From assembly GCA_950022295.1 (NCBI GenBank), contig OX465595.1, forward strand, positions 434,862,270-434,926,269: 64,000 nt of DNA, given 5' to 3'. This document shows positions 20,747 through 32,700 of the stretch, in pieces; the first letter of the stretch is position 1; every line of letters begins with the position of its first letter. The DNA is from Bromus sterilis (lineage: Eukaryota > Streptophyta > Magnoliopsida > Poales > Poaceae). A model generated the notes under the pieces. It ran no database searches. It had not been told where the DNA came from and saw only the letters and a program-made list of their open reading frames with translations. Both the position numbers and the translations under genes were made by a program.

Positions 20747-23593
20747 ATGGCGTCGGCCATCTCCGCGGGGCCTACGCCGCCGACGGCGGCGCCGTCGTCG
20801 GTGGAGTGGCACCAGCGGCCGCCGAACCCGAAGAACCCGGTGGTGTTCTTCGACGTGACCATCGGGTCCATCCCGGCCGGCCGCATCAAGATGGAGCTCT
20901 TCGCCGACCTCGTCCCCAAGACCGCCGAGAACTTCAGGTAACTATGCCCTTAAACCCTAGGTTCTGTTCAATCGCTTCTGCTGCTGCTGCCGGGTTGTTT
21001 TCTGACGGATCTCTGTTTTGGTCGCAGGCAGTTCTGCACTGGCGAGCACAGGTGGGGATAACCGGCGGTTTGTAGTTATTGTTCTAGCCTATAGGCCTGT
21101 TTCTGATGCTAATTCAGCAACTCTGAATTCCTTTCACAGTTGGAGCATTTGGATTCCTTTTATGAGTTTTTTGCAGTGTTGCTTAAGCTTGTGTTAGCAT
21201 ATATCATTGACAAGTTTGTTAAATTAACCAGGAGATTAGTTGGTGTGCTTATGGAAACAGGGAAGAATTTCTAATTTGACATGTACTGTACTTTACTTCC
21301 GCTGTTTGCTATGATTCATAAGCAATTTTAGCTTGTGCTACAACTTAGGAGCATTAACACTTGAGCATTGTGTGACGCTTGCTCTGTGCTTCCGTTTTAG
21401 CTTGTAGGAGACTGCAAACAAATTGTTGGGGCAGTGAAAGGGTCTGTGTTAGGATCTGTGGCATAATGTCTGAAACATTGAGGTGGACACATAATTTTGG
21501 GAAGAATGCATTTTCCTTTTGCACATTTGACTGCATGTTTTCTTAATATGTACTACTACTTTGTAGATTGGTAGTCATGACATAGGTGGGAAAATTGGTC
21601 TAATAGTTTGACTGTTCCTTTTCTTTGTTTGACATAGGTGGTTGTTATTTATTTCATTCAGGACACTATGAATTAAAATAATAACTTGCAACTGCAAGTC
21701 TGAAATTTTGGATGGTTGCATTAGTAGTTTTATTTGGTGTGCCACTATGCTTAGTTTCAACACTCTGATTGCAGGAAGTCAGCTATCCCACAGGGATATA
21801 AGGGTTGCCAGTTCCATCGAGTGATCAAAGATTTCATGATTCAGGGAGGTGACTTCGTAAAGGTTTGTGCCATACTAAAAGCTCCGTGCATCAGCAGCAT
21901 AAATTAACATAAATCTTTTGGGCATGCTGTTTTGGACTGTGGCATTTATGTACATTGATGCGACTGAACTTGAGCTATTGAATTGTTTAATAAAATGGTG
22001 CATCTTGCTTTGAGCCTCTATGGCTTATGGCAAATTAGTTTTTGAGTGACCAACTGTTTTTAAGTAATTTGTGCTCAGAACTGAAGGGTTTGTTTGGTAT
22101 AAACTGAAGTTCCTTCATGCCCTGTAGGGTGATGGTACTGGATGCATATCAATATATGGTACCAAATTTGATGATGAAAACTTCATTGCGAAGCATACTG
22201 GTCCTGGCCTGCTCTCCATGGTATTCTTCTCTCCACCTCATTTTCTGAATTGAAACTGTTGTCAGATGTTACTTTGCTAATGCCATGTTCATTTGCAAGA
22301 GATCTACTGCTTGGGCTAAATGTCTTAGTTTTTTTTCCATAAATTTTCCTTCCACTCCATGTATTTTGTAGATTTTTGTTTTGTATCAGTTCTGTCACGT
22401 ACCTTATGTGTGGGACTTCTGGCCACTGAGGGATCAGAAGAAATACTCAAATTAGCAACCCTCTTTTACTATGGTGACCTTCAAATGGTGTACAGAATTA
22501 TGGGGATACTGTGCACAATATCAAGTGAATCGTCTAAATTTGGCATTTAGGTGTTGTAACATGTATTTTCTTACAGTTAACTTCCAACACTTTGTAGTAG
22601 GCTAGGTTAGGTTTGACCTACATCAAAACGGACTGGAGCAATCTCATGGCTATGCATTATTTCAAGTCATGGTGAATGGTGACGTGTTTTCAGATATCTT
22701 TTATGGGGTACTGATTTATTGATCCCCATCGGCGCATTATTCTTGTGGTTACTTAAAAACAAGCGTTCACCTTCGGTTTACCATTTAGCTGGTTTTCGTC
22801 TAGAACAGTTCTGTTTTAGTTTAAATGACTACTAGTGTTTTGTTTCCTTTTCTCAGCAGTTTCTTGCATAATGATATGGAATGTTCATTAATTCGTTTAA
22901 GAACTAGTATTGTTTAAAAATCCATATTCTGCATCTAAACAGCTTCCCTTGACTTTTTTCAGGCGAACAGTGGAACCAACACTAATGGGTCTCAGGTACT
23001 TTCATACTTTTAACTGTTGCCTCTTTCCCTTTCAGCATGACTGTGAATGTGTGTACTGTACCAGTTTGTTTTGATCTTATAGTGGTGTAACTCTTAGCTG
23101 TTCATACCTCCATTTGGCATATTTTCCAGTTAGAATATTGCTGTATATATATATCTCTTTTAGAATAATGAAATCTTATTTTCTACTATGTGTTTGCAGT
23201 TCTTTTTAACTTGTGCAAAGTGTGAATGGCTGGACAACAAGCACGTGGTTTTCGGGGTAAGAGTGCTTGATTTTAATGCATTATTATTTGGTCCCAGCAT
23301 TTGAACACCATGAATGGTGCATGCTGTTCGATCTATTAAGAATTCACAAGTAAATATGTGCCTGGTAACACGATGAGGCACTGTATGTATCCTTGTGTGC
23401 TTAAACCGTAAGGTGTCTTCTACCATCCCATGGCAAGCATTATGATGGTGAGTTTAACTAACGCCTTGTCATGCTATTCCAGAGAGTGCTGGGAGATGGC
23501 CTGCTGGTTCTGCGGAAGATTGAGAATGTCGCAACTGGACCAAACAACCGGCCGAAGCTTGCCTGCGTGATAAGCGAGTGCGGCGAGATGTAA
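20747..23593 (+). CDS. CYP22: Peptidyl-prolyl cis-trans isomerase, cyclophilin H/CYP22 type (7 exons)
   Basis: The exons are 20747-20937, 21028-21051, 21775-21862, 22128-22220, 22963-22995, 23200-23256 and 23483-23593. All have GT/AG borders, the phases agree, and the product is 198 residues. An N-terminal leader of about 30 residues precedes the cyclophilin fold (VVFFDVTIGSIPAGRIKMEL). Active-site residues are present: R and F in FHRVIKDFMIQGGDF, F in SQFFLTC, W in EWLDNKHVVFG. The end, VISECGEM, is almost identical to PPIH/USA-CYP, which sits in the U4/U6.U5 tri-snRNP bound to PRP4. It probably acts as a proline isomerase or scaffold during spliceosome activation in the nucleus. A telo-box lies in intron 1. 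Symbol follows the Arabidopsis orthologue and is by family recognition. Confidence 0.95.
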
Positions 23594-24422
23594 AGCTTGC
23601 TTCTTGAGCGCTGCCTTGCTATCGATGGAAGTACTGAATCACTGGAAACAGCATGGAGTCTAGAGCAATTGTTGTATTAATCTACTTATCGTGAGCATGC
23701 GGAATTCGGACTCTGACAAACTGGCAACATGTATGGTATTGAATAATGTTCGAAGCAGGAGATCTGTGTCCATGTAGTGAGCCCTCTCACTGCTTCTAAT
23801 TTGGTGGATATTGAGCCCTCAGCTTGCCATTTGTTTCAATCGTATGTTTCGATATGAAATGCCACCAGCTGCGGAGAGTTTTGTTTTCTCTTCGGCTCTT
23901 TCTTTTGTGAGCTTGTCAGTGCGTTTCAAAACATAATAATTGATCCCCTGAACAAGAACATAATAATTCGCGCTTATACTGTAATTCATCAGGCAGAGCA
24001 AGAATCATACTCCGTATATTACAAAACGAAGCTGTCTGCAATACTAGGAACACGTCAAATAGAGAAGCATATCCATCATCTAGGCGTGACACAATGCAAG
24101 TGGACTGCCACGAACAAACGAAATAATCAAATAAGATACTATCAGGATTGATTGATAGATAGATGTCCTCCTCGTCACCACATCATGCGGCGGTCAAACC
24201 CCAAATACCATCAGCATGAACCAATAATCATCACCTTTCATCTTCGTCACCCGTGTATCATAGTACGTGTGTCGGCGTAATGCCACCACGTCGTCGTCGT
24301 CGTGCGTGCAATTCATGCCGTCACGTCGCGCTCGCTTGCTCGTGGTTAAACACTCCCGAGGACTCGCTGCCGTCGAGCTCCCTGGGTCTCCCTCCCTCTC
24401 TCCGCTTCCAGCTCGCCACACC
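23594..24422. other. Intergenic: CYP22 3' region and MIZ1-like upstream region
   Basis: The first 200-300 bp should be the CYP22 3' UTR. The stretch from about 24200 to 24422 is GC-rich and should hold the 5' UTR and promoter of the DUF617 gene. No clear TATA box or repeat was recognised. Confidence 0.4.
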
Positions 24423-25358
24423 ATGCCGCGCACGACGCCGTCCAGCCCGCTGTCCCGCGCGACGCCGCCGCGCTCCCCGACCGCGGCGAGCCGCCTGGCC
24501 GTGGCCCCGGCGTCCCCGACTACCCCGCAGTGCGCCATCCCGGCCTCGCCGCGCACGCCGCCGGCTCCGTCCAGGGCGTCCACCCCGCCGCCGACCACGC
24601 CGCGCACGCCGCGCCCCGAGATCACGCTGAAGGAGCCGTCGGCGGCGCACGCGCCCGCGGCCGTCCGTGGCCCGCCGTCGCGCGCGCTCCGCGCCATCCG
24701 CGCGCTGCTCCGCTCCTTCCCCATCCTCGCGCCTGCCGCGTGCCGCCCGGCGTCCGCGCTCCCCAGGCGCCACGGCAAGCCGCACGACGGCCACGCCGGC
24801 GGCCGCGCGCGCGTCACCGGCACCTTCTACGGCCACCGCCGCGCCCGCATCGCGCTCGCCGTGCAGGAGCGGCCCGGCAGCCTCCCCACGCTGGTGCTCG
24901 AGCTCGGCGTGCCCACGGGCAAGCTCATGCAGGAGATCTCCGCGGGCGGGCACGTCCGCATCGCCCTCGAGTGCGAGAAGAAGTCCAAGAAATCGCCCGA
25001 CGGCGGCGATGGCGGCGTGAGCGTGAGCCTGCTGGAGGAGGCCATGTGGACGGCGTACGTCAACGGGCGGCGCGTCGGGTACGCGGTCAGGCGGGAGGCC
25101 ACGGACGGCGACCTCGCGGTCATGCAGCTGCTGAGCACCGTGTCGGTGGGCGCCGGCGTGCTGCCGGGGGACGTGGTGGACGAGCCGCCGGCCGGGGTGG
25201 CTGACGCGGACGGCGAGGTGGCGTACATGCGCGCCGGGTTCGACAGGGTGACCGGGAGCAAGGACTCGGAGTCGTTCTACATGGTCAGCCCGGACGGTGA
25301 CGGCGGCGCCGGCGCCGGCGGTGGCACGGAGCTCAGCATTTTCTTTGTCAGGGTGTAG
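24423..25358 (+). CDS. MIZU-KUSSEI 1-like protein (DUF617), single exon
   Basis: This gives 311 residues from ATG 24423 (CACACCATG). The open frame extends upstream but without another likely start. Residues 1-75 are a Pro/Ser/Thr/Ala-rich low-complexity leader. The DUF617/MIZ1 domain spans about 127-311. Diagnostic blocks are VTGTFYGHRRARIALAVQE, LELGVPTGKLMQE, VRIALECEKKSKK, MWTAYVNGRRVGYAVRREA, MRAGFDRVTGSKDSESFYM and the terminal ELSIFFVRV. MIZ1 of Arabidopsis is needed for root hydrotropism and associates with the ER membrane; other members have little known function. The coding sequence is very GC-rich (strong third-position GC), as is common for intronless grass genes, and long shadow frames result on the other strand. 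The copy appears intact. Confidence 0.93.
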   Translation: MPRTTPSSPLSRATPPRSPTAASRLAVAPASPTTPQCAIPASPRTPPAPSRASTPPPTTPRTPRPEITLKEPSAAHAPAAVRGPPSRALRAIRALLRSFPILAPAACRPASALPRRHGKPHDGHAGGRARVTGTFYGHRRARIALAVQERPGSLPTLVLELGVPTGKLMQEISAGGHVRIALECEKKSKKSPDGGDGGVSVSLLEEAMWTAYVNGRRVGYAVRREATDGDLAVMQLLSTVSVGAGVLPGDVVDEPPAGVADADGEVAYMRAGFDRVTGSKDSESFYMVSPDGDGGAGAGGGTELSIFFVRV

Positions 25359-26293
25359 ATGGAGACGTCCGCCTTGCCGCATTGGAAGACGACGTGGCTA
25401 CGTGTCTGCTGTAACAAGTGTGTGACGTTGTATTTTGTGTTGTGTTTTCTCTCTAAATATCGACCGTTAGTATATACTAAATCTGATTAACAAAGTCGTG
25501 AGAAAAAAACACAAATTGGAAAAAGGTAGGACTACAGTATCATGTTCATTTGAATCCTATAGCATTTTAGTGTTTGATTTTTTCCGATAAAGTCTATTTT
25601 AAACCTTGAATTCATGCCCTTAGTCGAAATCAAACATCAATCTTTCAATCCCTGAAATCAGCACCTTGTACTCACTAATCCCGGTTTTTCTTGACCCTAG
25701 ACCAATTAAAACCTGTTTGGCATGTTCGGGAAAGACCAATACCAACTGGCATCAGAATTTACTCTCACTGTTGACATGGGTCCACATGTCATAATCATCT
25801 TCCATCTCCCGATTCCCATCTCGCTGCCCCCACCGCCGCAATAATTCGTTTGCGCATCGCCGCCGCAAGTCCTGGCCCGCTGCGGCGCCGGCAGATGGGA
25901 CTCAAGTCCTAGCCCGCCGCCGCGCCAGCAGCATCATGGCGTAGGCTAACGAAGTAGAGAAAGGTGGAGCAAATGCCGTCGGCAGGAGGAGAAAAAGGAT
26001 CGACGTCGGTGGTTATTATGTTTTCGGCTTTCCGCCGAGCCGGCATCCGCCCACCCCCGAGCAGCTGCCTCTCGCAGCCATCACAACACCGACCACTTCC
26101 CGCGAGGAGATGGAGGAGGAGGTACGGAGCCACCTCGTGCACGCCGCTGTCGCGGACTGCTGCAGCCGGGCGCGCGCCTCAGGTCGAGTTCAAGCTCCAG
26201 GTTGCAGACCTTGCGTGCACCTCCTCACCATGACGGGTGCAGCAGGGCTTCTGCGGCTGGGCTGGCTTCCGGCTCACCATGCGCCTTCGCCAG
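25359..26293. other. Intergenic: MIZ1-like 3' region then GC-rich non-genic sequence
   Basis: The first 150-200 bp is probably 3' UTR. The stretch at about 25850-26290 is GC-rich and has frames on both strands, but I recognise no domain. It abuts a retrotransposon LTR at 26294. Confidence 0.4.
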
Positions 26294-27530
26294 TGTAGAA
26301 GGATAGAGAGAGGTTTGGTGGAATCGATGTTTATTGCTTGAGCCTTGGAGGCATATATATAGGAGTACATGACCAACTTGGAGTACAAGACAAGGCAAGA
26401 ATAGATCATAGTCTATCTTTTGTTTCCTAATAATCAATATACTCAACATCCCCCCGCAGTCACAACGTAGCGACGCAGACGGTGAGACTGGAAAAGAATC
26501 TGAAGGCGGAGCCGACGGACATCCCCACCACAGTCGTAATGGTCGACGCATCGCGGAGTTTGTGGCTGTAGTGAAAGCCAACGAGGTTCCCAAGCAGGCG
26601 GTAGCCCTTTGTGTCGTTGTCGAAGTAGCCGAGAGCGCAGGGTGGTGAAGCCGTTGTCGAGGTAGCCGTGCGAGAAATTTCGTGGCCGATGTCGAGTCGG
26701 GGTAGCCAGTGTTGAGGTAGTCGCCGAGGAGCCGCGGGTGTCGGAAACTCAGGAGCGCAGCGCGGCTCGGGGAGAGCGGCACTGGCGGGTGGTCGTCAGT
26801 CGTAGCGCGGGACGTCGCGAAGAAGATGATGGTGACGTCCAGAAGGAGACGGTGTTGACGAAGCGTCGCGTCGGGTTTGCCAATCCCGGGGACACGTCGT
26901 AGACGAAGGCACGCGTCGGTGTTGCCAGCACCGGGCATGCGTAGACAGACGAAGACGATGTCGACGAAGCGCCGCACCAGGCTTGCCAGGCCCGGGAACA
27001 CGTCGTAGATGAAGGCACACACCGGTGTTGCCAGTACCGGGCATGCGTAGACGGGGACTAGTAGGAGCTGTACGCCATGTCGGAGGGACCAGCAGAGAAG
27101 GGCTCGACGACGGTTGCGGCACAACTCGGCGGGGGGTAGAAGGTGCCGAGGGTGGAGTCGTCGCGGTTGCCGGAGCTAGATGAAGTGGTCGAGGAAGATG
27201 ACGGCGACGCTGGCGATGAGCTGGTGCTGGACGAAGACGAAGAGGTGGACGACGATGAAGTCGGCGAAACCAGAGGTATCCCGTGGGGGCCATGTCGGTC
27301 GCCGGTAGAGGCGGCGCGGCTCGGTGGAGCGGCAACGACGAACAGGGAGTCGACGCGGCTCGGGTGAGCGGCAGCGGCGCGGGTGGCGCGGCGAGGGCGG
27401 AGCTCGACGTAGGCGATGAAGAACCCAACAGCGTGACGAAGACCATGCGCGGACGGTGGCGGTCCCGTGCCAAGAGAGGCGACGCGACCCATGCCACGGG
27501 GGCATCAACGTGCGGGGATGATGACCCACA
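26294..27530 (-). mobile_element. Truncated LTR retrotransposon (Copia-like): 3' LTR plus part of internal region
   Basis: On the minus strand a 155-bp LTR (26448 down to 26294) begins TGTTGAGTA and ends CTTCTACA. It holds a TATA box (CTATATATATG) and an AATAAA signal. A polypurine tract (TGCGGGGGGA) lies immediately upstream at about 26449-26457, as expected for a 3' LTR. The internal part to about 27530 is GC-rich, with an approximate 107-bp tandem duplication (about 26872-26945 and 26979-27053, shared words TTGCCAGCACCGGGCATGCG and ACACGTCGTAGA). I see no gag or pol motif and no second LTR. Superfamily is a guess from the short LTR. Confidence 0.55.
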
Positions 27531-28091
27531 ACCGTAAGGGATCTATTGCAGCGTTTTCGATAAGTAAGAGTGTCGAACCCAACGAGGAGCAGAAGGTAAT
27601 AGCAAGTGACTTTGGCAAGGAGATAACTGCAAGCACTGAAAGGTAACTTTTTAGGGGTTTTCTTGGCATAAGCAACAGGAAAGTAAAACGAGCAAAGTAA
27701 AAGACACTGGAGAGTAATGAGTGGCCCAATCCTTTTTGAGCAAAGGAGAGGCCTAGCAACTGAACTTATAAAGGCTAAAGTGTTCTTGAGGACACACGCG
27801 AGAGGTAGTCATGTGCTTTCGCCATATTACGTATCGGTACTATGTGCTGTGTTGATAAGTGTTGAATGGGTGGATCTATGCTAGTACACCCTCTAGACTA
27901 AGATAAGTGCACTCTTATGGTTAAACACCTTGCAAGCATCCACAAATAGAAGATAGTAATTAAGGAAAAAGCCTAACCATAGCAATACGATCGGTGATCC
28001 ATTGTTCCCTTGTGCAAAAGCGTGCAAACTGGGGTTTAGGTTTCTGTCACTCCGGCAACCCACCGTAAGCATTCTTTGTACACAATGTATT
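27531..28091 (-). mobile_element. Athila-type Gypsy (Sabrina/WHAM-like) fragment, left part
   Basis: Phrases such as AAGTAAGAGTGTCGAACCCA, CGAGGAGCAGAAGG, GTGGCCCAATCCTTTTTG and GTTTAGGTTTCTGTCACTC are characteristic of a common Triticeae Athila-lineage repeat region. It is cut at 28091 by the Tat element G1 and continues at 60537. GTATT at 28087-28091 is the TSD of G1. Confidence 0.65.
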
Positions 28092-29105
28092 TGTCGTCGA
28101 TATGTGATGGCAGATGCCATGGGGATGGCTAAAGTGAGGGGAAGACGCGAGGAAGAAGATGTCGATGGTGCCGGAATCGGGTTGGGCACAAACACGGTGA
28201 AGGACACCACGATGTACCCAGGTTCGGGGCTCTCCGGAGAGATAACACCCCTACTCCTGCTTGTCTCTTCTATATCAATGAACTGGACTACAATAACTGC
28301 TTCTCTATCTTCTCAGGGGAAGGTGAGCGCCGCCGTGGGCAAGGCTCTCTCCTGCTTCCCTGAGAAATAACCACTAGCAGTGAATGAACTGAGGAAGATG
28401 GGAGTAATGGTGCTAAATGAGCGGATCGTCCCCCACGCAGGAGGGGTACCCCGGGCTCTTATAGCATGAGCCCGGGGTACATCGGTAACTTCACTGCCGA
28501 TTGGGCCCAGCCGTCATCCTCTAATCGGCTGGGTCCCACCGACTGCTCTTCTCCGGCTGATCCGGGCCCTACGAGCGGCGGCCCATGCTGTAGACTTGTA
28601 GGTCATGATGATGAACAGTGGCGCTAGGAGGTGCGGTCTTGTCGTCCTGTCCGCGGAATCGGCGGAGAGGTCGACACCGTATCTCTGCCAGATCTTCGAT
28701 GTGACTTGGCTTCTCTGCCACCCCGATCTCTCGGGATTGCGCATTTATGACCCCGTACTTGGATCTCCGACTGGTCTCGGGGTCAACTTCTCCAGAGGTG
28801 GTAGACTGTACCGATTGCGCCTGGGCCGACTGGTGGTTCCGGGCAAGGTCGATTGCTCTGGGCAATCGGCTATGCTAATACCCACCTCAGCCCAGCTGCG
28901 GGCCAATCGGATAATTATCTTGGCGATGAAGAGGGTGGACCGGTTGCGCCTGGGCCGACTGCTGGCATTCGGTATGGCTGATTGCCTTGGAGCAATCGGC
29001 CGTACGCCTGCCCAGCTCGGCCCAGCTGCAGCCCAATCGGTCCATCCTTGTCTTGAAAGGTTGCTTCCGCTTGGGTGAGCCTACCCGGGTACCAATCCCC
29101 CGACA
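28092..29105 (-). repeat. G1 3' LTR
   Basis: The LTR is 1,014 bp. It holds a U3 TATA box (CTATAAG on the minus strand, about 28458-28464) inside a 13-bp-arm palindrome (28446-28480). Two related segments (about 28808-28912 and 28937-29043) each carry GATTGC / GCAATC hairpins, showing an internal duplication. A purine-rich tract, TTTAGGGGCTAC, lies just outside on the element's interior side. Confidence 0.95.
28446..28480 (-). promoter_or_regulatory. LTR core promoter: TATA box in the loop of a 13-bp palindrome
   Basis: The arm GTACCCCGGGCTC and its exact complement surround a 9-nt loop that supplies the TATA sequence read on the minus strand. The same structure is at 59872-59906. Slightly imperfect versions are at 41941-41974 and 55497-55530. 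Confidence 0.7.
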
Positions 29106-29528
29106 GTAGCCCCTAAAGCTGTAACGGTCCCACGGTCATTTGACCGCGGGGCCGTTGCAGTTTTCAATCTTTTTTCAATATCTTTCGAATGCTGTGGCCT
29201 CATCAAGTGCGTCATTCCGAGTTCGTCGGCCGACTCGGAGCTCACGCTCGGCTGGCCAAGATTTCGTCCGACCTGTTTTGCATCATCTCTGATTCCTCGC
29301 CGATTGCTTTCCAACGGTTACTTCCGATTTCTCCGGGATGGAATCAATGGATCGTGGCCCACGACCCACGTGCGACATGACATAACTGCAGGCCTCGACC
29401 CCCACGTCGCACGCCTCGCTTCCCACACTGGGATCTCTTGTCCCGGCCTGCCGGTTGGTCATCCTGTGTGCTAGGCCACACCGGGCCACACGGCCGCAAC
29501 CGAATCCCACTCCCCTCCCCCGCCGCCC

Positions 29529-29535
29529 TTATAAG
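29529..29535 (+). promoter_or_regulatory. Putative TATA box for the G1 antisense ORF
   Basis: TTATAAG lies 237 bp upstream of the antisense ORF start and faces rightward. The equivalent position in G2 (43049-43055) is ATATAAG. The surrounding 40 bp is conserved in both copies. Confidence 0.5.
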
Positions 29536-29765
29536 CCACAGGGGAGGGCTTGTGCCCCTTCCTTCTCCCATAAGTCATCTTCCTCCTCCATCTCCTGCTG
29601 CTCGCGCGCGCCATTGCTGCTCCCGTTGAAGCTCTCCACCGCGCTCGTCTCTCCGCCTCCGCGCACGGGACCTGCTCTGGTCGTGCGCTAGCGCGCCGCT
29701 CCGTCGACGCGGTACTCTCTCGCCTCTAGCACCTCGTCCCTCTTCTCGCGCCGCCCGCGAGCTCC

Positions 29766-32700
29766 ATGGCTCCCCGGCGGGACACCTCTCAGGCCAGCCG
29801 CGGGTGCTGGAAGGGGGCCAAAGTCATCGCGGGAGATATCCAGGCTCTGGTTCGCGCTCGCACGATGCCAGCCGAGGTCCAATGGCGCATCCGCGGTGCT
29901 GAGATCGTGCCCACCGCACGCGCTGGAGAGAGGTTCATCTTCCTCGCTCACTTTGAGCGTGGATTCGGACTCCCTGCCATCACCTTCTTCCGCAACTTCC
30001 TCGACTTCCACCGACTGCAAGCACATCACCTCACAACGAACTTCATCATGATCCTCTCCGGCTTCGTCATGCTGTGTGAAGGATATCTCGGCTTCCATCC
30101 GAGTGTAGCTCTTTGGAAACGATTCTTCAATCTCCGAGCTCACAATGCTCGGACAGGAGCGGTGGTGCCGTCTGCTATGGAAGGTGGAGAGCCATCCTAT
30201 CCGACTGATATGACCGACTGCGGCAGCTGCCTTGTCGCAGCCGGAAAACCGAGGTACAAGAGTCCCGAGATCGTCCAGTCTTGCAAGAACTGGCAGACCA
30301 CTTTCTTTTACGTCAAGTCACCGGACCAAGGCCCCGACCTCCTGAATCTGCCCGAGTTCTCCCTCGCCCGGCCGACTGAAAAACATCAATGGTCATTGAA
30401 ATACGGCGTTGGAGACCTCGACGTGGACGCTCAAGTTGCCCGAGTTGCTCAGCTGGAGCAAGAAGGACTCCTATCAACTGATCTTGTTGCCGCTTGGCTT
30501 CAAGCCCGAGTGCTTCCTCTGCAGCGCCGAGCGCATCGCATGTGCGACATGTCGGGGACCCGAGATCCCACTCGGCTTTGCACGTGGCGGGTGAGGCTCG
30601 AGGACCTTTGCTCCAGGGTGAAGGCTATCACATCCAGCGCCTTGCCCGATCCCTTCCGCTTCGGCCTCGAGTACCTACACCGCCGACAAAAGCCATCCGT
30701 GGTATGTCCCGATTTACCCCTTCTCCGATTGCTTCTGCATCGTACTCGATATCTCTGACAATTTTCTTTTTTGCTTAGCATTTCCTTCAATCCAATGTGA
30801 TGGAAGATGGCCAAGTGGCTGGCATGTACGCTCCCAACCGTGAGGAAGATGACCCCGCGGACTTTGAGTACAACGGCGAGGCTTCTTCCGAATCCGACGA
30901 CGATGATGCTGATGATGGCGAATCCTCCGGGGAATCCTCCGACTTCGAGGATCTTGTTGATAATGCCGACGTCGAGGTCGCCGACCCCAAGGAAGCCGAC
31001 GCCCGACCTGCGGCTCAAGGGGGTACGCCTGACCCTTCCCTTGAGCAATTTCTGGCCGAATGGAGCGATGACGATAGTGTATCAAAGGTCGACAATTCTG
31101 ATGCAGCTCCTCGCGCCAAGCCACCGAAGGTGCCGACTAGACGCGCCTCGGTGACTAGCTCCTCTTCTGGTGCTGCCTCCAGCAAGGCCGCAAAAGCGAC
31201 ACCGACTGCCGCCAAGAGCAAACAACCCCAAGCCACGGCCACTCGGGTGCCGACTGGCCAGGCGCCTCTGAACATCGCCCCCCTGAGATGTCGGATGCCC
31301 ACGGGAGCACCGAGAACAGTCGGGTATGCCCTTGTCTTCGCGCCTTGAACTTCATCATTTTCCCTTGTACTGATTTGCCTCCTTTTCTTCTTTCAGGGAG
31401 CCGATTGGCCTTGATGATATCGACGCTGACATTCCTGCACATGTCGGCGCAGTCATCTCCCCTGCTGCGTCTGCTGCTGCGGCCCAAAAACGGCCTCCCG
31501 CTCCACATCGATCCTCCAAGGACGCCGAGCGCGCCGCCAAGAAAGCCCGCCTCGCGGCAGCCAAGACGACCACTATTTCCGCCACTGCCTCCAAGACCTT
31601 CAAGAAAACAGCCGACCGGGGAGTTACTGGTGGCGAAGAAACGCAATCGACCGGTCCGATTGCTCCATCTCCGCCAGCACGCTCCGACCCAGTCTCTGCC
31701 CCCATACTGACGACCACTTCACCGATCATAGCAACCAATCCACCAACCACAGCAACCACATCATTGATCATGATGACCACCTCGCCTGTCATGACGACCA
31801 CTCCGCCGATTGTGGCAACTACCTCGACCTCTTCTATCATGACAACCACTCCGCCGATTGTGGCAACTACCTTGACCTCATCTCGCCCGATTTCTCCACG
31901 ACCACAACCGAACGCCTCCGATTCTCTGGCGACGTCGGCGCCATCGTTTTCTGCCATCATTACCTCTGCTGCCATTATTCGAGCTTCGCCGCCACAGCCG
32001 ACTTCCTCTGCCTCGGAAATTTTGATGCGCTCGGTGGAGCAATTCCGGGCCGAGTATTCTCGCACCCGCCATGTCGGCATCGAGCCCGACGCTCCGCACC
32101 GTTCTCAGGATCCTTTGACGACGGCGTACAGTCGAGTGAACGACTTTGCCACCGCCATTGCTCGGGACCTCCAACAGCTCGACCGCAATCACGCGGTAAG
32201 CTCTTCAATTTTCCTTTATGACTTTCCTTCAATCGGGAAACTTTTCTTCCGGTGGGTGCGCGCAAGCGCACCCACAGGGTGTAGTCCCCGAGATTCGGGC
32301 CGATTGTTTAGCAATCGGTTCGGATCTTTTATGCATTCTGCTTTCTCTCCTGCCTTCTTCCAATCGGGAGACTTTCTTCCGATGGGTGCGCGCAAGCGCA
32401 CCCACTGGGTGTAGTCCTCGAGATTCGGGCCGATTGTTAGCAATCGGTTCGGATCTTCTTTTAGCTGATGTATCTCTGAACTTCATCTTGCTGTTCTTCT
32501 CAGGCTGTCATGGAAGAAAAATGTGGGGTCTTCGAAAAACTCCTCGACGCTTATACCGCCAGCCTCCGAACTCTTGCCCAAGCCCAGCTCGAGGTCAACA
32601 ATCAATCGGCCGAGATCCATAGGCTGAAAGGTAATTTTTGCACCATTTCTATCTTCTCTTTGATTGAAAATTTCTCTTGTACTAATATCTTCACGTCTTC

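Noticed and set aside
24194..25382. Long minus-strand ORFs opposite the DUF617 gene
   Set aside because: They are shadows of a very GC-rich coding sequence and show no domain.
26225..27497. Long minus-strand ORFs rich in Arg/Pro/Ser
   Set aside because: Three overlapping frames of similar length in GC-rich retrotransposon sequence, with no gag or pol motif.
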